Shown here: in pieces, positions 61,741 through 64,000 of the stretch
How the letters are laid out: each line of letters starts with the position of its first letter
Position numbering within the stretch: position 1 is the first letter of the stretch
From: Chitinophaga arvensicola
Lineage (GTDB): Bacteria; Bacteroidota; Bacteroidia; Chitinophagales; Chitinophagaceae
Direction: 5' to 3'
DNA: 64,000 nucleotides
Assembly: GCF_900110835.1 (NCBI RefSeq)
Contig: NZ_FOJG01000002.1
Location: 1,640,979 to 1,704,978, forward strand
Made by a program: the position numbers and the translations under genes
Notes under the pieces: model-generated
Databases searched by the model: none
Seen by the model: only the letters and a program-made list of their open reading frames with translations
What the model was told of the DNA's origin: nothing

Positions 61741-63093
61741 TTAATCAATAGCGAATTGTACATCGCCGTTTTTATCGATATTCACATAATAATCCAGTGG
61801 GTAGAAGCCGTCTTCCTTAGACAGGTAAAACGCAGGGTTCTTATTGTATACTGCAGGCAGTAATTTGGCAAAATGTCCGTCTGGTGTAGTGTATAACACC
61901 ACGTTCTCTTCCAGTTTCACGTCCCGGGCTTCACGGGCTTTGTCCATGATATTGGTCCAGCGTGTTTGTCCGTCTATAGGTTTACTCCAATACCAGGCGG
62001 TTTGCAGGTTCTTTTCCAGTGGATACAGTAACTTTTCCAGCTGCAGGGAGTCTTTTTCCAAATAGGCCTGCTGGAGCTTGCGATAATGTGCCAGGATCTT
62101 TTCTTTCGCGTCGGGTATCGTCCTGATATCGGTAACTGCTGCTGCGTAGCAGGGAAGCTCATAGGGCACGGCATCCGTTTCAAAAGGATGATCTACTTTA
62201 GCGCTTAGTTGTCCATAAAACTTAGAAGCCCTGATATACCTGGAAGAATGGGCATCTTCGCGTACCATAGAATCCGCATTAGGCGTACGGAAATCAAATA
62301 CCACCGATGAAAACATAGACCGTTTGCTCGATTTCTTCAACGCTACATGCACTACAGATTCCAGGTGAAGCCGGTTGCGGGGATTTCCATCGTAATCATT
62401 ACCAGGCAACAGCTCTACGGTAACTTTCTGTTGCTTTCCTTTTACCAGGTAGGGATTAATATCTGCCGTAACGCCCAACGTACGGGCACCCGCATGATCT
62501 ATCACTAAGAAATCATTCACATATAACCGGTAACCGCATTCGCTGTTATCGACCTCCAGCTGGTAGTCATTCGTAGTGGTAACCGGTGGAATTTCTTTGT
62601 AGATATTGGTAATGCGGTTGTTTACCGGATTATTAAAATAAAGGGAGATAGCGGCTTTCTCTTTATTACTAAGGGTAAGCAGATCGCCGTCAAAATCCTG
62701 TACGCTGAACTGTATTTTTTTGGGGAGTGTACTCCAGCTTAAAATAGGATTGGAATACTCTTTAAAACCGGTACCATTCTCGTTCTCCAGTTGTTGCAGT
62801 ACATCGGAGGCACCTTTCTCGATATCAAAAGTACATGCTTGTAGTTGCTCATCTTTTGTCTGGATAGAAAACTCCTTTACCGGTTGTCCGTAGAAAGTGA
62901 AATCTCCTTTCAGGTGCATGTACAATACACGAACCGGAATAGAATCTACTTTTACCTGTGTTTTCGGCAGGAGTGCGATAACAGAGTCCAGTTGCTGCCG
63001 GTTATTGATCGATTCTATTTTTATCTTTTTGCTGCCACAGCTGCTGGCGGCTATTGCTAATCCCAGCAGGGCGCCGGTGTATAATTTATTCAT
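61741..63093 (-). CDS. Putative lipoprotein, unknown function
   Basis: 450 residues, with a lipobox (GLAIAASSC) at about residue 19. The N-terminal half (DSIPVRVLYMHLKGDFTFYG, VLQQLENENGTGFKEY) resembles the following 173-residue gene in style; the middle has a membrane-exposed-type beta domain (CGYRLYVNDFLVIDHAG). The C-terminal part (AKLLPAVYNKNPAFYLSKED) shows no known family. Start ATG (63093) overlaps the previous stop in TGATG, so the two are co-translated. Confidence 0.65.
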   Translation of the reverse strand: MNKLYTGALLGLAIAASSCGSKKIKIESINNRQQLDSVIALLPKTQVKVDSIPVRVLYMHLKGDFTFYGQPVKEFSIQTKDEQLQACTFDIEKGASDVLQQLENENGTGFKEYSNPILSWSTLPKKIQFSVQDFDGDLLTLSNKEKAAISLYFNNPVNNRITNIYKEIPPVTTTNDYQLEVDNSECGYRLYVNDFLVIDHAGARTLGVTADINPYLVKGKQQKVTVELLPGNDYDGNPRNRLHLESVVHVALKKSSKRSMFSSVVFDFRTPNADSMVREDAHSSRYIRASKFYGQLSAKVDHPFETDAVPYELPCYAAAVTDIRTIPDAKEKILAHYRKLQQAYLEKDSLQLEKLLYPLEKNLQTAWYWSKPIDGQTRWTNIMDKAREARDVKLEENVVLYTTPDGHFAKLLPAVYNKNPAFYLSKEDGFYPLDYYVNIDKNGDVQFAID

Positions 63094-63614
63094 CAGTTAT
63101 TCGTTTCTTCTGGTTTAACAAACAAAATGTCAATCTTTGGTGCTTTCTCTATTTTGGCAGCGGTAGCAAAGTCTTTGCTGGTAATCATTGCAATCAGGCG
63201 GTCCTTCCCTTTCCATACCAATACATCGCCTTCCTCAAAAGCAGAAAAATCGTTACCGGCATCTTCGCCGGGTTGGCCATACGCTTTATTGAGTTGGGTT
63301 TTGAGTGTATTCACGGCTTCTTTATCTTTCGGTAAATCCATGGCCAGCCGCTGAATATGTTGCTGGTCATCCACAATAGAAATATGCAAATTTTTCACCG
63401 GAAGATCATAGAACTGCATAAAGCGTTCGTCATTAAAATCGTAGCTGAAGCCTCTGCTTCCTACCAGCTTGATCTCCGGATTTTCCGCCAGGATATCGGT
63501 GTTGCTGTTAACTTTTTCGAGATGAATTTTCTCCGTTTTCTTTTCGGGGGCGGGGTTATCGCAGGCAACAAAAGAAATGGGAAACAACAGATACAGTACC
63601 AGTTTTTTCTTCAT
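63093..63614 (-). CDS. Small putative lipoprotein, unknown function
   Basis: 173 residues with signal peptide and lipobox (FPISFVAC). The mature part (GFSYDFNDERFMQFYDLPVKN, VLVWKGKDRLIAMITSKD) suggests a compact alpha/beta domain for a peptide or protein partner. No family recognised. First gene of the three-lipoprotein operon, ending in TGATG with the next start. ATG at 63614. Confidence 0.65.
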   Translation of the reverse strand: MKKKLVLYLLFPISFVACDNPAPEKKTEKIHLEKVNSNTDILAENPEIKLVGSRGFSYDFNDERFMQFYDLPVKNLHISIVDDQQHIQRLAMDLPKDKEAVNTLKTQLNKAYGQPGEDAGNDFSAFEEGDVLVWKGKDRLIAMITSKDFATAAKIEKAPKIDILFVKPEETNN

Positions 63615-63660
63615 ATAATCGATCGTCTATCAGGTTATTAAAGCCTGAAAATACAAAAAG

Positions 63661-63723
63661 AAATACGGATACCTAATCTCTGGCAAGGATTATTCTTTAC
63701 CAGCCATCAGGTATCCGTTATTT
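63661..63723 (-). terminator. Stem-loop terminator of the DoxX-family gene
   Basis: AAATACGGATACCT (63661-63674) pairs with AGGTATCCGTTATTT (63709-63723), one bulged base, with a 34-base loop that can fold further. On the minus strand a T-rich tract follows. It lies 20 bp after the DoxX stop. Confidence 0.65.
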
Positions 63724-63742
63724 CTTATCACCTGAAGGGAGG

Positions 63743-64000
63743 TCAGCCTTTCCGGTGATCGATACTATAAGGACCTGCTCCAAAGTAAGCCAGCAGCAAG
63801 GCGCCACCGAGAATAGACACATTCTTCATAAACATAGCCATGTGCATTTGTGCCATCATCGGATCTTTCACTGCCCAGAAATTATGCAGCGCAACGGATA
63901 CCGGGATGAGGAAGATAACGATCAGCCAGGCGCCGATTTTTACTTTATAACCCAGCAGGATACTCAGTCCACCGGCCAGTGATAACAAACCGGCTAACGG
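63743..64000 (-). CDS. DoxX-family membrane protein (5' end outside window)
   Basis: The frame is open to the window edge (86 codons seen) and ends at 63743. Three hydrophobic segments (LSLAGGLSILLGYKVKIGAW, VIFLIPVSVALHNFW, ILGGALLLAYFGAG) with PMMAQMHMAMFMKN between them match the C-terminal half of DoxX/YphA-like proteins of about 130-150 residues. Role unknown; some members take part in redox or sulfur stress at the membrane. Confidence 0.8.
   Translation of the reverse strand, partial: PLAGLLSLAGGLSILLGYKVKIGAWLIVIFLIPVSVALHNFWAVKDPMMAQMHMAMFMKNVSILGGALLLAYFGAGPYSIDHRKG

Noticed and set aside
1-64000. CRISPR arrays, tRNA or rRNA genes, prophage genes
   Set aside because: I looked for regularly spaced direct repeats, cloverleaf-like segments and phage structural genes and saw none.

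Overview
The window looks like a chromosomal segment of a Bacteroidota member, most likely of the Chitinophaga type. Pointers are a SusC/SusD pair with its own ECF sigma and FecR anti-sigma, TAnnTTTG-type -7 boxes in front of several genes, weak or absent Shine-Dalgarno sequences, DUF6443-type RHS proteins, WG-repeat lipoproteins and a lutABC operon. The genus is an inference from protein style; no rRNA or tRNA is present to settle it.

Region 1 (1-17,222, all minus): one tightly packed Wzx/Wzy-type surface polysaccharide operon of 14 genes, read from right to left. It encodes a WbpM/CapD-like dehydratase, Wza-like export lipoprotein, Wzc-like tyrosine autokinase, three UDP-HexNAc enzymes (dehydrogenase, 4-epimerase, 2-epimerase), acyltransferases, a pyruvyl transferase, three GT4 glycosyltransferases, a flippase and a polymerase. 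The last gene runs off the left edge. A candidate promoter with a perfect dyad lies upstream.

Region 2 (18,051-29,613): housekeeping and metabolism. It holds lutABC (lactate oxidation), a PIF1-like helicase with a C-terminal HTH, a nitrilase-family amidohydrolase, a cold-shock protein, an MHS-type MFS carrier converging on rpiA, an M28 aminopeptidase and an MtfA-like M90 peptidase.

Region 3 (29,630-43,082, minus; its left part is visibly AT-rich): a polymorphic RHS toxin locus. The operon runs coiled-coil/beta-barrel outer-membrane protein, SpvB/TcB-like RHS protein, RHS protein with a variable C-terminal HExxH domain, then a secreted immunity candidate. Right after the immunity gene lies a displaced copy of RHS core DNA, then an IS3-family element, then the tail of a second C-terminal domain and several small orphan genes. 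This is the layout of an Rhs cassette array and the most interesting part of the window.

Region 4 (43,211-56,960, mostly minus): a lipoprotein, a VOC protein, and a Sus-like nutrient locus: ROK kinase, ECF sigma, FecR, SusC, SusD, a Tat-exported Gfo/Idh/MocA oxidoreductase and a HEAT/DUF1080 protein. The last two suggest a 3-keto-glycoside route.

Region 5 (57,610-64,000): a flotillin-like SPFH protein with four tandem N-terminal modules (plus strand), then three lipoproteins including a WG-repeat protein, and a DoxX-family membrane protein cut by the right edge (all minus).
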